Source: Multifurca ochricompacta
Taxonomy: Eukaryota > Basidiomycota > Agaricomycetes > Russulales > Russulaceae
Length of the DNA stretch: 64,000 nt
Reading direction: 5' to 3'
Assembly (NCBI GenBank): GCA_022496185.1
Contig: WTXG01000010.1
Location: forward strand, 310,001-374,000
Positions 31,787 through 41,863 of the stretch are shown piece by piece. The notes under the pieces were generated by a model that did no database searches, was not told the DNA's origin, and worked only from the letters and a program-made list of their open reading frames with translations. A program made the translations under genes and the position numbers. Positions within the stretch are counted from its first letter, which is position 1. The number at the start of each line of letters is the position of its first letter.

Positions 31787-32929
31787 GTCTGTGATGCAGC
31801 TTGTCGACAGTATTCTTTCACTGCCAGGCATATAAAAGACATTATTTAACTCTAACTCATAATTGTTTCAAGTTTTGAGTATGACTTTGCCTGTTCCTTC
31901 GACTTGGACTATGGATCCATCACCAATTGTCACCTGATGTCCCTTATGCAGGAAGTACTCAGAGAAATCATCTAAGTATGGTGTAAAGTGAGTGGTGGCT
32001 CCGCTGTCCATCATCCAAGGGTTGCTGCTGTTGAGACGGACCCAAAGCCACCGGATCAACCCGAGTGGCATTACCGCCATGCACGCTTGTGGCGTGCTTT
32101 GACTGATTGATAAAGGACAATCCACAAACGCTCCTTATTCTCTTTTGTGACTGTAGGACAATGGACTTAGATAGTATTGTTCTACAAACTAGGATTACAC
32201 ACTCTTTTAGTATTTAAGGACATCCCTTCGTGTAGTTGTCACTTCAGTTTTAACCAACTAAACTGAAGTGAGTATTACTTATCTTATCTCTTACCTTACT
32301 TAGTTAACGCGTTACATCACACAGTTATCACTACTAAACTAGGTAAACATAATATTATCAGTTTTAACCAACTAAACTGAATTATCACTACTAAACTAGG
32401 TAGTGCTTATCTAACTCACTGCTGCTCAAATCAACAGCTGCCATCATCAACTTCTTGCTCAGTCAAAGTATAAAGTGAAATACGAGGTGTCTCATGCACC
32501 TCCTGTATTCTGCCACTACCATTAATTATGGTAGCTACTTGTGTGGAGTTTGTTTGTACACTGGGGCCTTGCCCCTTCCTCTTGTTGCCCTTTTTGCCTG
32601 CATCAGCATTGGCTCTGTCCTGTTTCCTTTGCCGACATTCATTTGCCTTGTGGCCTGGCTTCTGGCAATAGAAGCAGGTGACATCATTGGACGATGATGC
32701 ACCTGCAGGTTGTGGTGTGAAATTTGATTGTTTTTTATTTTGTTTTTGTTGACATGGGCTGCCTTGTTAAGGGCAGCCCCAACACCACTTCCTGTGGGGC
32801 CGGCAAGTCGACTTTCCTCATTTAGGAACCTTTGTACAAGGTCCTGAGGGGAAAGGCAGTCAGGTGGACCTGATGCCAGGATGGAGCCAGCAATGGCATT
32901 GTAGGATGGAGGTAGGGATTGGAGCAATA
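31787..32929 (-). pseudogene. Co1 protease and gag C-terminus
   Basis: Minus strand: gag end (LPPSYNAIAGSILASGPPD, FLNEESRLAG) with a zinc-knuckle region shifted out of frame (CFYCQKPGHKANEC-type), then protease NPWMMDSGATTHFTP at about 31990-32020. The two are separated by the S6 sequence. It connects to 31226 after removal of S3 and to 34556 after removal of FB1. Confidence 0.87.
32146..32436 (+). repeat. S6, possible LTR fragment in Co1
   Basis: About 290 bp of AT-rich sequence between Co1 gag and protease. Plus strand begins TGTGACTG and ends ATCAACA, with GTATTTAAGGAC (TATA-like, near 32208) followed by a hairpin CTTCAGTTTTAACCAACTAAACTGAAG (near 32245). A 40-50 bp segment is repeated. 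The TATA-plus-hairpin layout resembles S3-S5, but no target duplication was found, so the limits are uncertain. Confidence 0.4.
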
Positions 32930-32931
32930 TA

Positions 32932-34553
32932 CAGTGCCTCACAAAACTGAGTCAATGTTTTGCACTTTTGCACTGTTTGTTGAATATCACATCAGCCAAA
33001 ACAAATATAAACAAAGTCTTGGTGTACCATAAAAGGTACACGATAAGGGCTATGTAATGCAACAATAATTATGTAATTCTGATCAAAACCTGTGGAGCTA
33101 CACCCATTTCAAATTGGGGACTCATTGACTCAGTTTTGTGAGTGGGTATCAGAAATATCAGAATCTGATGCTCCACCAAATGTACAGCAACCAATCCTTA
33201 ATATATGGTTACCATAGTTATCTTAATATTGATGGGACCTGGAATAGAGCCATTTAAGCATGGTTTACATTCCCAGAATATTATAATTTCCCAATGCACC
33301 CCACCTCCTCTGCTCAGAAAGAAAATATCCTCTCTCTGGCCTCTGAAGGTCATTCCACTCACACTATTGCCTCCAGACTCAGCCTCAGCCAGTCCAGAGT
33401 CTCTAGGACACTCAGGACCCTCCTTACCAACCATCAGTCACCTCATTTTAGTCATCCTTCCAAGCTCTCTGCTACCTCTGAACATGCTATCATGATACAA
33501 ATCAGCACAGGAAAGGTTGCCAATGCTGTCCAGGCCACAAAGCACATCAATTCCATCATCCCCAACCATGTCTCTTCACAAACTGTGCACTGGGTTCTTA
33601 AACAACATTCATTCAAGGCTGTAACAAAGAAGAAAAGGCTACTACTCTCTGCAGTACATTGCAAGAAGCACTTAGCCCTTGCTTTGAAGTACCAAAACTG
33701 GACTATGGAGGACTGGAAGAGGGTGATTTGGTCAGATGAGACCAAAATCAACAGGTTTGGGTCAGATGCCAGTCCTGCACAGTCCACTCTTTGTACTTCA
33801 AAGCAAAGGCTAAGTGCTTCTTGCAATGTACTGCAGAGAGTAGTGGCCTTTTCTTCTTTGTTACAGCCTTGAATGAATGTTGTTTAAGAACCCAGTGCAC
33901 AGTTTGTGAAGAGACATGATTGGGGATGATGGAATTGATGTGCTTTGTGGCCTGGACAACATTGGCAACCTTTCCTGTGGTGATTTGTATCATGATAGCA
34001 TGTTCAGAGGTAGCAGAGAGCTTGGAAGGATGACCAAAATGAGGTGACTGATGGTTGGTAAGGAGGGTCCTGAGTGTCCTAGAGACTCTGGACTGGCTGA
34101 GGCTGAGTCTGGAGGCAATAGTGTGAGTGGAATGACCTTCAGAGGCCAGAGAGAGGATATTTTCTTTCTGAGCAGAGGAGGTGGGGTGCATTGGGAAATT
34201 ATAATATTCTGGGAATGTAAACCATGGTTAAATAGCTCTATTCCAGGTCCCATCAATATTAAGATAACTATGGTAACCATATATTAAGGATTGGTTGCTG
34301 TACATTTGGTGGAGCATCAGATTCTGATATTTCTGATACCCACTCACAAAACTGAGTCAATGAGTCCCCAATTTGAAATGGGCATAGCTCCACAGGTTTT
34401 GATCAGAATTACATAATTATTGTTGCATTACATAACCCTTATCTTGTACCTTTTATGGTCTACCAAGACTTTGTTTATATTTGTTTTGGCTGATGTGATA
34501 CTCAACAAATAGTGCAAAAGTGCAAAACATTGACTCAGTTTTGTGAGGCACTG
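32932..34553 (+). mobile_element. FB1, Tc1-derived palindromic (foldback) element
   Basis: 1622 bp flanked by TA (32930-32931 and 34554-34555), typical of Tc1/mariner. Left arm 32932-33714 (783 bp), loop 33715-33770 (56 bp), right arm 33771-34553 (783 bp). The arms are inverted copies, about 97% identical over the outer 220 bp by eye. Each arm carries the transposase 5' part: helix-turn-helix region (STHTIASRLSLSQSRVSRTL) and linker. Only the left arm plus loop reaches the first catalytic block (VIWSDETKINRFGSD). The rest of the DDE domain is absent. Copy-specific residues (SRVSR, LLTNHQ) occur in both arms. Inserted in Co1 gag. Confidence 0.93.
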
Positions 34554-34555
34554 TA

Positions 34556-34829
34556 AAGCTCAGCTGGAGATCAGAGATCTCCATCCCATTTTCCTTGAGA
34601 GTACTCCTCACATCCAATACACGCTGCAACTGGGGTCTGAATTGTTTGCCTTCCTCCAAGCAGAAGGAAGACACAGAACACCACAAGTTGTAGGTGGCCA
34701 TGCTACCTACTGAGCCATAGAGCAATTCCAAATGCTCATACTTGGCATTGACAGAAGGGTAAGTTCTGTCAGAGGCAATTTGGGAGTATGTTTCTGGTGA
34801 TGTTACCATCACCAGAACTCCCATGAGGA
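34556..34829 (-). pseudogene. gag: Co1 gag middle fragment
   Basis: Minus-strand SPETYSQIASD... LELLYGSVGSMATYNLW... STLKENGMEISDLQLSF, copia Gag between the N-terminal KLDGSNW block and the LPPSYN block. It is cut on one side by FB1 and on the other by S3. Confidence 0.82.
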
Positions 34830-34834
34830 CTTCC

Positions 34835-35347
34835 TGTTGACACAGGACATGTCTGGAGGTGCTTCAGGCATCTAAGGTTCGCTTCAGCTGTAGATTAGAT
34901 TAGATTAGATTTCGGAGTATCGGACTTTTTATGTTATCTTTATTACATTTCTTTCTCTCCTTACTCAGCTGATTAGTGATGGACTTAGTAATGTGCAGTA
35001 AGCATGTGATATCTCCTTGGCCAATGGCCATTATCCCTCTCTGTTTATTGTCCAGCACTTGTGGACTTATTCCCAGTGTGCACAGACCATTTCCCCTGGC
35101 CCCCATGGGTATATAAGGGTGTCTGTTTTGTCCTTTACACTTCAGAGTTCTTCTTCCTCTGAAGTGTAAGTTGTCTTTACTTTACTCTCTACTTTTCCTT
35201 TGACTAACATTCTCTGTGTAGTTAACTTGTCTTTTAGGTCAGTAGAATAGTATTATAGAGTTCTTCTTCCTCTGAAGTTTAACTTGTCTTTTAGCCTAAC
35301 ATGCTACTAACCACAGTCAGTATAACCAGCAGCATGATTGTTTGACA
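34835..35347 (+). repeat. S3 solo LTR (copy 2)
   Basis: 513 bp, TGTTGACACAGG to TGTTTGACA, with perfect CTTCC duplications (34830-34834 and 35348-35352). GTATATAAGGG near 35108 is followed about 35 nt later by the hairpin ACACTTCAGAGTTCTTCTTC..TCTGAAGTGT. GATTAGATTAGATT microsatellite near 34892. Confidence 0.9.
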
Positions 35348-35352
35348 CTTCC

Positions 35353-35594
35353 TCCACTCTATTCCACTCCAGGTACATAGGCTCTGACCAGAGTGCAAAG
35401 CGCTTGGCGTACTTGTCATCCTTTTCTCCATCTTCTGGCTTGGGTGGATTCAGGAATTCAGGGGCATCATGAGTAATGTGCCTCTTCATCCCATTTATCC
35501 TCAGCAAGGCAGTGAAGGACACTGACCACTGCTGCCAATTGGAGCCGTCAAGTTTGTCGAACTTGAAAGTGGGAGGGAAGACGATGGATGACAT
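35353..35594 (-). pseudogene. gag: Co1 gag N-terminus
   Basis: ATG at 35594 on the minus strand. FKFDKLDGSNWQQWSVSF and ALLRINGMKRHIT are the diagnostic start of copia Gag. The downstream part is cut by S3 at 35353. Confidence 0.86.
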
Positions 35595-35804
35595 TGAGAT
35601 GATTTTAAAAAAAGGTTGATCCTGGTTCCAAGGAGCAGTTAGAACCAGTTGTCCAGGTCTCATTTAAGAGGGCCTGTCCAATCTGTGGTGCTATGCTTCA
35701 GAACTTAAAAAGTCCTGCCTCTGATGTGCGACTTCTAAGTAGTATAGTAGGCTGTCTAGCACCATCTACAACAAGTCCTAAGCCCACATCAGGGGGACAT
35801 TGTG
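35595..35804 (-). other. Co1 5' leader and probable LTR start
   Basis: Non-coding sequence directly upstream of the Co1 gag start, interrupted by FB2 at 35805. It should hold the primer site and part of the 5' LTR, but I could not find convincing LTR termini or a tRNA match. No gene seen. Confidence 0.4.
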
Positions 35805-35806
35805 TA

Positions 35807-37428
35807 CAGTGCCTCACAAAACTGAGTCAATGTTTTGCACTTTTGCACTATTTGTTGAATATTGCATCAGTCAAAACAAATATAAACAGAGTCTTGGTAT
35901 ACCATAAAAGGTACATGATAAGGGTTATGTAATGCAACAATGATTATGTAATTCTGATCAAAACCTGTGGAGCTATGCCCATTTCAAATTGGGGACTCAT
36001 TGACTCAGTTTTGTGAGGGGGTATCAGAAATATCAGAATCTGATGCTCCACCAAATGTACAGCAACCAATCCTTAATATATGGTTACCATAGTTACTTTA
36101 CTATTGATGGGACCTGGAATAGAGCTATTTAACCATGGTTTACATTCCCAGAATATTATAATTTCCCAATGCACCCCACCTCCTCTGCTCAGAAAGAAAA
36201 CATGCTCTCTCTGACCTCTGAAGGTCATTCCACTCACACTATTGCCTCCAGACTCAGCCTCAGCAAGTCCACAGTCTCTAGGACACTCAGAACCCTCCTT
36301 CCCAACCATCAGTCACCTCATTTTGGTCATCTTTCCAAGCTCTCTGCTACCTCTGAACATGCTATCATGATACAAATCACCACAGGAAAGGTTGGCAATG
36401 CTGTCCAGGCCACAAAGCACATCAATTCCATCATCCCCAACCATGTCTCCTCACAAACTGTGCACTGGGTTCTTAAACAACATTCATTCAAGGCTGCAAC
36501 AAAGAAGAAAAGGCCACTACTCTCTGCAGTACATTGCAAGAAGCACTTAGCCTTTGCTTTGAAGTACCAGAAATGGATTATGGAGGACTGGGAGAGGGTG
36601 ATTTGGTCAGATGAGACCAAAATCAACAGGGTTGGGTCAGATGCCAGTCCTCCATAGTCCATTTCTGGTACTTCAAAGCAAAGGCTAAGTGCTTCTTGCA
36701 ATGTACTGCAGAGAGTAGTGGCCTTTTCTTCTTTGTTGCAGCCTTGAATGAATGTTGTTTAAGAACCCAGTGCACAGTTTGTGAGGAGACATGGTTGGGG
36801 ATGATGGAATTGATGTGCTTTGTGGCCTGGACAGCATTGCCAACCTTTCCTGTGGTGATTTGTATCATGATAGCATGTTCAGAGGTAGCAGAGAGCTTGG
36901 AAAGATGACCAAAATGAGGTGACTGATGGTTGGGAAGGAGGGTTCTGAGTGTCCTAGAGACTGTGGACTTGCTGAGGCTGAGTCTGGAGGCAATAGTGTG
37001 AGTGGAATGACCTTCAGAGGTCAGAGAGAGCATGTTTTCTTTCTGAGCAGAGGAGGTGGGGTGCATTGGGAAATTATAATATTCTGGGAATGTAAACCAT
37101 GGTTAAATAGCTCTATTCCAGGTCCCATCAATAGTAAAGTAACTATGGTAACCATATATTAAGGATTGGTTGCTGTACATTTGGTGGAGCATCAGATTCT
37201 GATATTTCTGATACCCCCTCACAAAACTGAGTCAATGAGTCCCCAATTTGAAATGGGCATAGCTCCACAGGTTTTGATCAGAATTACATAATCATTGTTG
37301 CATTACATAACCCTTATCATGTACCTTTTATGGTATACCAAGACTCTGTTTATATTTGTTTTGACTGATGCAATATTCAACAAATAGTGCAAAAGTGCAA
37401 AACATTGACTCAGTTTTGTGAGGCACTG
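35807..37428 (+). mobile_element. FB2, Tc1-derived palindromic element
   Basis: 1622 bp flanked by TA (35805-35806 and 37429-37430). Left arm 35807-36589, loop 36590-36645, right arm 36646-37428 (783+56+783). Both arms share private variants: GAATATTGCATCAGTC near the ends and the translated changes LTSEGH, LSKSTVSR and FGHLSKL. The loop reads VIWSDETKINRVGSD. The breakpoints are the same as in FB1, FB3 and FB4. Confidence 0.93.
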
Positions 37429-37430
37429 TA

Positions 37431-37607
37431 AATAGATGGGGAGTCATGTCATGGAGGAGCCAACCGCAAGTTCCACTAGAGACAAAGGGTATAGAGCCCT
37501 TCCTCTAGTGCTGGTGGTGGAGTCCATGATTAAGCCCTAGATGATTGGGGCCATGACTATAGTAGACTATTAGGTTTCCTCTGGTTGGGGCGAACCCCCA
37601 ACAAAGG
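37431..37607. other. Non-coding sequence, possibly Co1 LTR continuation
   Basis: Between FB2 and the solo gypsy LTR. No ORF, RNA or repeat recognised. It probably continues the sequence left of FB2 at 35595-35804. Confidence 0.3.
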
Positions 37608-37612
37608 CAGCG

Positions 37613-38206
37613 TGTTACAAACCCTACCATCCACTCCTATTTTCTTCACTCTCCCCAATGATGACCCCTCCTTACCTCCTACCCTACACTTCCTGATCAC
37701 GTCTCCATCCTGGGACCCATCCTGTGCCCTGCTTCCGTCCCATGATCCCCTTTGTACTTGTTGACTCACTGTTTGCTTATGCTTGGACCCTTATCTCATT
37801 ATTCCTTATCTCCTTATCTCTAAGACTGGACACTTACTTAATACCCTATCAGAAGCCAGGCTTTATGCCCTCTGCTTTCGTATATTTGGGCCCACTTGAC
37901 TCCGTATCCTTATCTTGTAGATGCCCACTGCTTTACATATATAAGTCCACTGTAGCTACCCTGTAGACCTCAGACTCGACTTATTGAATACATCAGTGCC
38001 TGTCTTCTGGACATCCCCTTTGATCCTTTAAAACCATTTGTCTCAGTGCTTCTGGCACTCTCCGCTCAACATTGTCATAAGGGACAGCCCCTTTGACTTT
38101 GACTCACCTCACCCGAACTCTGGAAGGGCCTTATTGGTCCTCCACTAGAAACCACCGATTGAGCTGTCACACAAGTCGTGTGGAACATCCCGCACTGGAC
38201 ATAACA
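37613..38206 (+). repeat. Solo gypsy LTR (Gy family)
   Basis: 594 bp, TGTTACAAACC to ACATAACA, with perfect CAGCG duplications (37608-37612 and 38207-38211). It carries TATATAAG and ACTCGACTTATTG like the Gy LTRs and is closest to the Gy2 LTR type. Formed by LTR-LTR recombination. Confidence 0.92.
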
Positions 38207-38211
38207 CAGCG

Positions 38212-38743
38212 GGTACTTCTGCCCAGAGACAAAACCTTCTAGCTACTGTGTAAATACTATAGTAGTTCAAGCCTACTTGTATCAAGCCCAAGCGTCATGG
38301 GAGTGACTACCCATGCCTTGTTCTAGACCCTAAACTCTACCAGCAGGTCGCTAAACCTGGCTTATGGATTGAGCCAAGCATTGACTGAACCTATAGCCTC
38401 AAGCCTTTTGGGCAAGTGGCCTACTAAGACTATGGATGGGACGAAAACCCAGCTATAACTAAGAATACTATTTACTTAGAGCGCACATGAGGAACTTAAG
38501 GTGTTTCACCCACTTAGGGTCCCTCATCACCTCTTGCAAGAATCCCCTGAGGGACTAGCCAGACAGATCAAGATGGGCACATAAAGCACACCATCTTGTG
38601 GACAGTTAAGGGCAAGAGAATAAATCAAAGCTCACTGTGACTGTGATTGGGAAAGTGAAAGTCTTTAAGCAGTGAGCTTGAAGAAAGGTTGGACTGATCA
38701 AAAGAAAGAACAGATCAGTAAAGCATGCCCAGGGCCCATAACC
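38212..38743. other. Unassigned non-coding stretch
   Basis: About 530 bp with no ORF over 60 codons, no repeat pair and no homology to other parts of the window that I can see. It could belong to a copia leader or LTR, or to host spacer. Confidence 0.3.
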
Positions 38744-39240
38744 TGTTGAACAGGCATGAGGCGCAGCATACTGACTGTAAGGTTAGCAGGTTAAGCTAGA
38801 ACAAGTTATACTTCAGAGGTGAAGAAAACTCTATATTACTATACTACACACCTAGAACAAGTTATCTACAAAGACGGTTAGTTATAGGTAAGGTAGTAAG
38901 TAGAGAGACTGGGACTTACACTTCAGAGGTGAAGAAAACTCTGAAGTGTAGGAGACGAAACAGACACCCTTATATACTCTTCAAGGGATGGTCTGTGCAC
39001 TGGGAATAAGTCCACAAGTGCCGGACAAAGTCCAAACAGTAAACATGAGGGAGAAAGGCCATTGGCCATTACAGAAATCACATGTTACATGGTGCATCAG
39101 TCAGCTACTGCAGAATGTGAGAAAGAAAGTAATAATGATAATGTAAAAAGTCCGAAACTCCGGTATCTAATCTAATCTACAAGTAGCTAATCTAATCACC
39201 TGATGCCTGAAGCATCACCGAACATCTTCTGTGTTCAACA
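38744..39240 (-). repeat. S3 solo LTR (copy 3), flanks not matching
   Basis: 497 bp, plus strand TGTTGAACAGG to CTGTGTTCAACA (9-bp inverted termini). TATATAAGGGTG on the minus strand near 38975 and the ACTTCAGAG hairpin mark it as S3. The flanks TAACC and GTCAT differ, so no target duplication is visible; one side may have been lost. Confidence 0.82.
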
Positions 39241-39428
39241 GTCATGACCATTGTGACTTGTTATGATATCATTTGTACAAGACTCTAGACTATGACTTCA
39301 TAGTAGCTACAGTGTATTTAAGGACTGCAATAAATCTAAGGACAGACTAAGTCTGTTCTCCTTGTACCAATCAAAGGTCCTTAGGAAGTCCCTTCAGCCC
39401 TCTTCCAAGATGTGACTTGAGAGGGTTT
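39241..39428 (+). repeat. S5 LTR-like sequence, left part
   Basis: Plus strand GTATTTAAGGACTGC near 39313 is followed about 25 nt later by the hairpin GGACAGACTAAGTCTGTTC, the same layout as S4. It is split from 40918-41132 by S2. The left end is not defined. Confidence 0.5.
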
Positions 39429-39491
39429 TGTAACGGGTGAAGCTCTGTGTACACTCAGGAGAAAGAAGGGCAAAAGGAAAGTGACCTAAGT

Positions 39492-40069
39492 TGTTACGAA
39501 CCCCGTCTCTCCCTGTTTTCTTTTTCCTACCCAACGACGACCCTTCCTTGCCACCCACCCTCCACTATCAGATCACATCTCCATCATGGGACCTGTCACA
39601 TGCTCTCTGTCCATCCCCGTGACTCCTCCATTTGCTTATGTTTGTTCACTGTTATCTTTGCTTATCGTTTATCTTCTTATTGTATGACCGGACATTTACT
39701 TAATTCCCTATCAGTAGAAGCTAGGCTTTATGCCCTCCGCTTCCAGATATTTGGACCCACTTGACTCCGTGATCTTTATCTATAGACACTCACCTCTTTA
39801 CATATATAAGCCCTCTGTAGACTACAATGTAGACCTCAGACTCGACTTATTGAATACATTGGTGCTTGTCTTCTGGACTTCCCTTTGCTCCCTAAGGCCC
39901 AGTTGTCTCAGTGCTTCTGGCACTTCCTGCTCACCATCATCTTAGAGTGCAGCCTCTTTGACTTTGACTCGTCATACTTCACTCCAAGGGATCTGATTGG
40001 TCCCTTATCTGAACCCACGTACCGCGCTGTCACACAAGTCATGTGGAACATCCCGCACCGGATGTAACA
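39492..40069 (+). repeat. Solo gypsy LTR nested in S2
   Basis: 578 bp, TGTTACGAACCCC to GATGTAACA, with perfect TAAGT duplications (39487-39491 and 40070-40074). Closest in sequence to the Gy6 LTR (TGTTACGAACCCCGTCTC, pre-TATA and ACTCGACTT segments). Confidence 0.92.
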
Positions 40070-40182
40070 TAAGTCGTTGGGCGTACTGCGGAGGCAAACG
40101 TCATGCGTTAAGTAATGACAGGGACCTGTGTCACCCACTGTGGTTTTGCAACCACGATGACGGCGTCTGAAACCCAAAGAAA

Positions 40183-40280
40183 CTGCAGCCCCAAGAGGAC
40201 AAGATCCAAAGGATCGAGTCACACAGGGAGGCAGGATATCATTAGCACTATGTATTGAACTCATGTAGACAGTTACTCAC
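40183..40280 (-). other. Candidate intron in S2 copy 2
   Basis: 98 nt with the same donor CAG|GTGAGTAAC, branch-like TGCTAATG and acceptor CTGCAG as 18207-18303, despite other substitutions between the copies. Confidence 0.45.
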
Positions 40281-40922
40281 CTGCAGCCCCAAGAGGACAA
40301 GATGGGGGCTACAGGCTGTTACAGGGGGTCTTATATACATTTCTCAGTGTATGTGGTAAGCAGTTGGTATGTAAGCAAGAATCAGCAAGTATCAGTCAGC
40401 TGTATTGCTGACTGAGCCTTATCTTTGTGATTTGTAAGCTGCTTTACTCTGCTGACTGATCATGCTCCACAGTGTGATGTCATAATGACATCACTGTGGA
40501 GTAGATAACTGATATGTAGTCTAGCCCTTTGGTCTGGAACACATCTATCTACTGATACATATGAAACTGTGCTAAAATTGGCTGTGGCCCAACCTGGGCC
40601 CTTATCTAGAGCTCCACTTACCTAGAACCTTCTAGGCTGGACTCCTCTTATCTTGATAACAGCTCCACTTGGTCTAGAACTGTCTAGACTGTGGGGCCTT
40701 GCCTATTGTGGTAAACACAATAGAGAATCGACTTGTTATTGTTGAGTGGCTCTTGTGCTGACTAAGCAGCATGTGACTATTACATGTGACTCGGTCACAT
40801 GATCCATGTCACGACTACATTCCCATGATCACGTGTTGAGACTGCTGGGTAATCTTCCCACGGTCATGTGATCTAAAAGGGAGAAAAGAAAAGGAAAAAT
40901 AAAATAGAGCCATGACAGGTTT

Positions 40923-41132
40923 GGCTCACCAGTGGCTCCAGCAAAGGCTCTTGCCTTGCTATCTGAATACCCTGACTTCACACGCAATGTTCAGACTCGT
41001 TGCCTTGATCCATACCGGCTGCACGCTGTGATGTCTTGACCTGACTTGACACTTCTATCTCTTGACTGCCTTGATTGACTCTGACCCGAACCCAAACCGA
41101 CGCACGCCAAAGGACCTGTGTGTGACAGAAAG
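40923..41132 (+). repeat. S5 LTR-like sequence, right part
   Basis: Non-coding, rich in CTTGAC/TTGACC words like the S4 3' part, ending GTGTGTGACA at the junction with Gy5 gag. Probably the U5 end of S5. Confidence 0.45.
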
Positions 41133-41263
41133 CATCATCCCTCCTTCATGAGGGTTTTCTTTTCATCATCAGTGAGTGCTGCACGTGCTTTAGTGTGGTC
41201 TGCCGAGGTGTCCATGGCATTGGGGTCTCATGAAGCTGTAGGTTTTACTCCAAATTCCACCTT
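41133..41263 (-). pseudogene. gag: Gy5 gag fragment before the knuckle
   Basis: Minus-strand FGVKPTAS.DPNAMDTSADHTKARAALTDDE then MKEG.CF, the Gag segment just before the CCHC knuckle. It continues 49363-50510 after removal of Gy4 and is cut by S5. A TGA replaces a codon in MKEG.CF. Confidence 0.82.
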
Positions 41264-41844
41264 TGTTACGACTAGGGCCCAGCAGCCCTATTTTCTTTAC
41301 CCTTCCCAACAGGGACCCCACTTGCCCACCAACGCTACACTTCCTCATTACCTCTCCCTCCTGGGACCCCTCACATGCGTTGCTCCCATCCCCATGACTG
41401 TTGTTTGGACTTGTGTACTTACTATTTGCTTATGCTTGCTCCCCTTATCTTCTTATCACTACAATTGGACACTTACTTAATTCCCTATCAGAAGCCCAGC
41501 TTTACGCCTTACACTTTCATATATTTGGGCCCACATGACTCCGTCTCCTTATCTCATAGATGCCCATTCGATTACATATATAAGTCCGCTGTAACTATGA
41601 TGTAGACCTCAGACTTGACTTATTGAATACATCAGTGTTAGTCTTTCGGACTCCCCTTTGAAACCTCTGACTTGGTTGTCTCAGTGCTTTCAGCACTTCC
41701 TGCTCAACATCGTCATTAGGGAACAGCCCCTTTGACTTTGACTCATCCATCTTAAACTCCAAGAGGTCCTATTGGCCTCTTATCTGAACGAATGAACAAC
41801 ACTGTCACACAAGTCATGCAGAACGTCTCACACCGGACGTAACA
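41264..41844 (+). repeat. Gy4 5' LTR
   Basis: 581 bp. The self-primer segment reads AGACTTGACTT here (CpG decay) but AGACTCGACTT in the 3' LTR. The primer site after the LTR reads AAGTTGAGTCT. Confidence 0.93.
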
Positions 41845-41863
41845 TCAAGTTGAGTCTCTCACA

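Larger units (their letters stand above)
39429..40917 (-). repeat. S2 solo LTR (copy 2), split by a gypsy solo LTR
   Basis: TGTAACGGGTGAAGC to CCATGACA with perfect GGTTT duplications (39424-39428 and 40918-40922). Without the nested LTR (39492-40069 plus 5 bp) it is about 906 bp, matching S2 copy 1. TATATAAGACC on the minus strand near 40330. Confidence 0.9.

Noticed and set aside
32146..32436. S6 as a proven LTR insertion
   Set aside because: No 5-bp duplication at TGTGACTG...ATCAACA or nearby alternatives, so it is kept only as a tentative fragment.
33198..33434. Antisense ORFs over the FB arms (78- and 124-codon frames repeated in every copy)
   Set aside because: They are reverse-strand shadows of the transposase N-terminus and repeat because the arms repeat.
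34890..34915. GATTAGATTAGATTAGATT run resembling a telomere repeat
   Set aside because: Only a few units, inside an S3 LTR, and related short runs occur in the other S3 copies (near 31705 and 39170). It is an LTR microsatellite.
41264..41860. Possible compensatory change between the Gy4 LTR segment (AGACTTGACTT) and its primer site (AAGTTGAGTCT)
   Set aside because: The two C-to-T changes affect different base pairs; each gives G:U rather than restoring a pair. Both are ordinary CpG decay.
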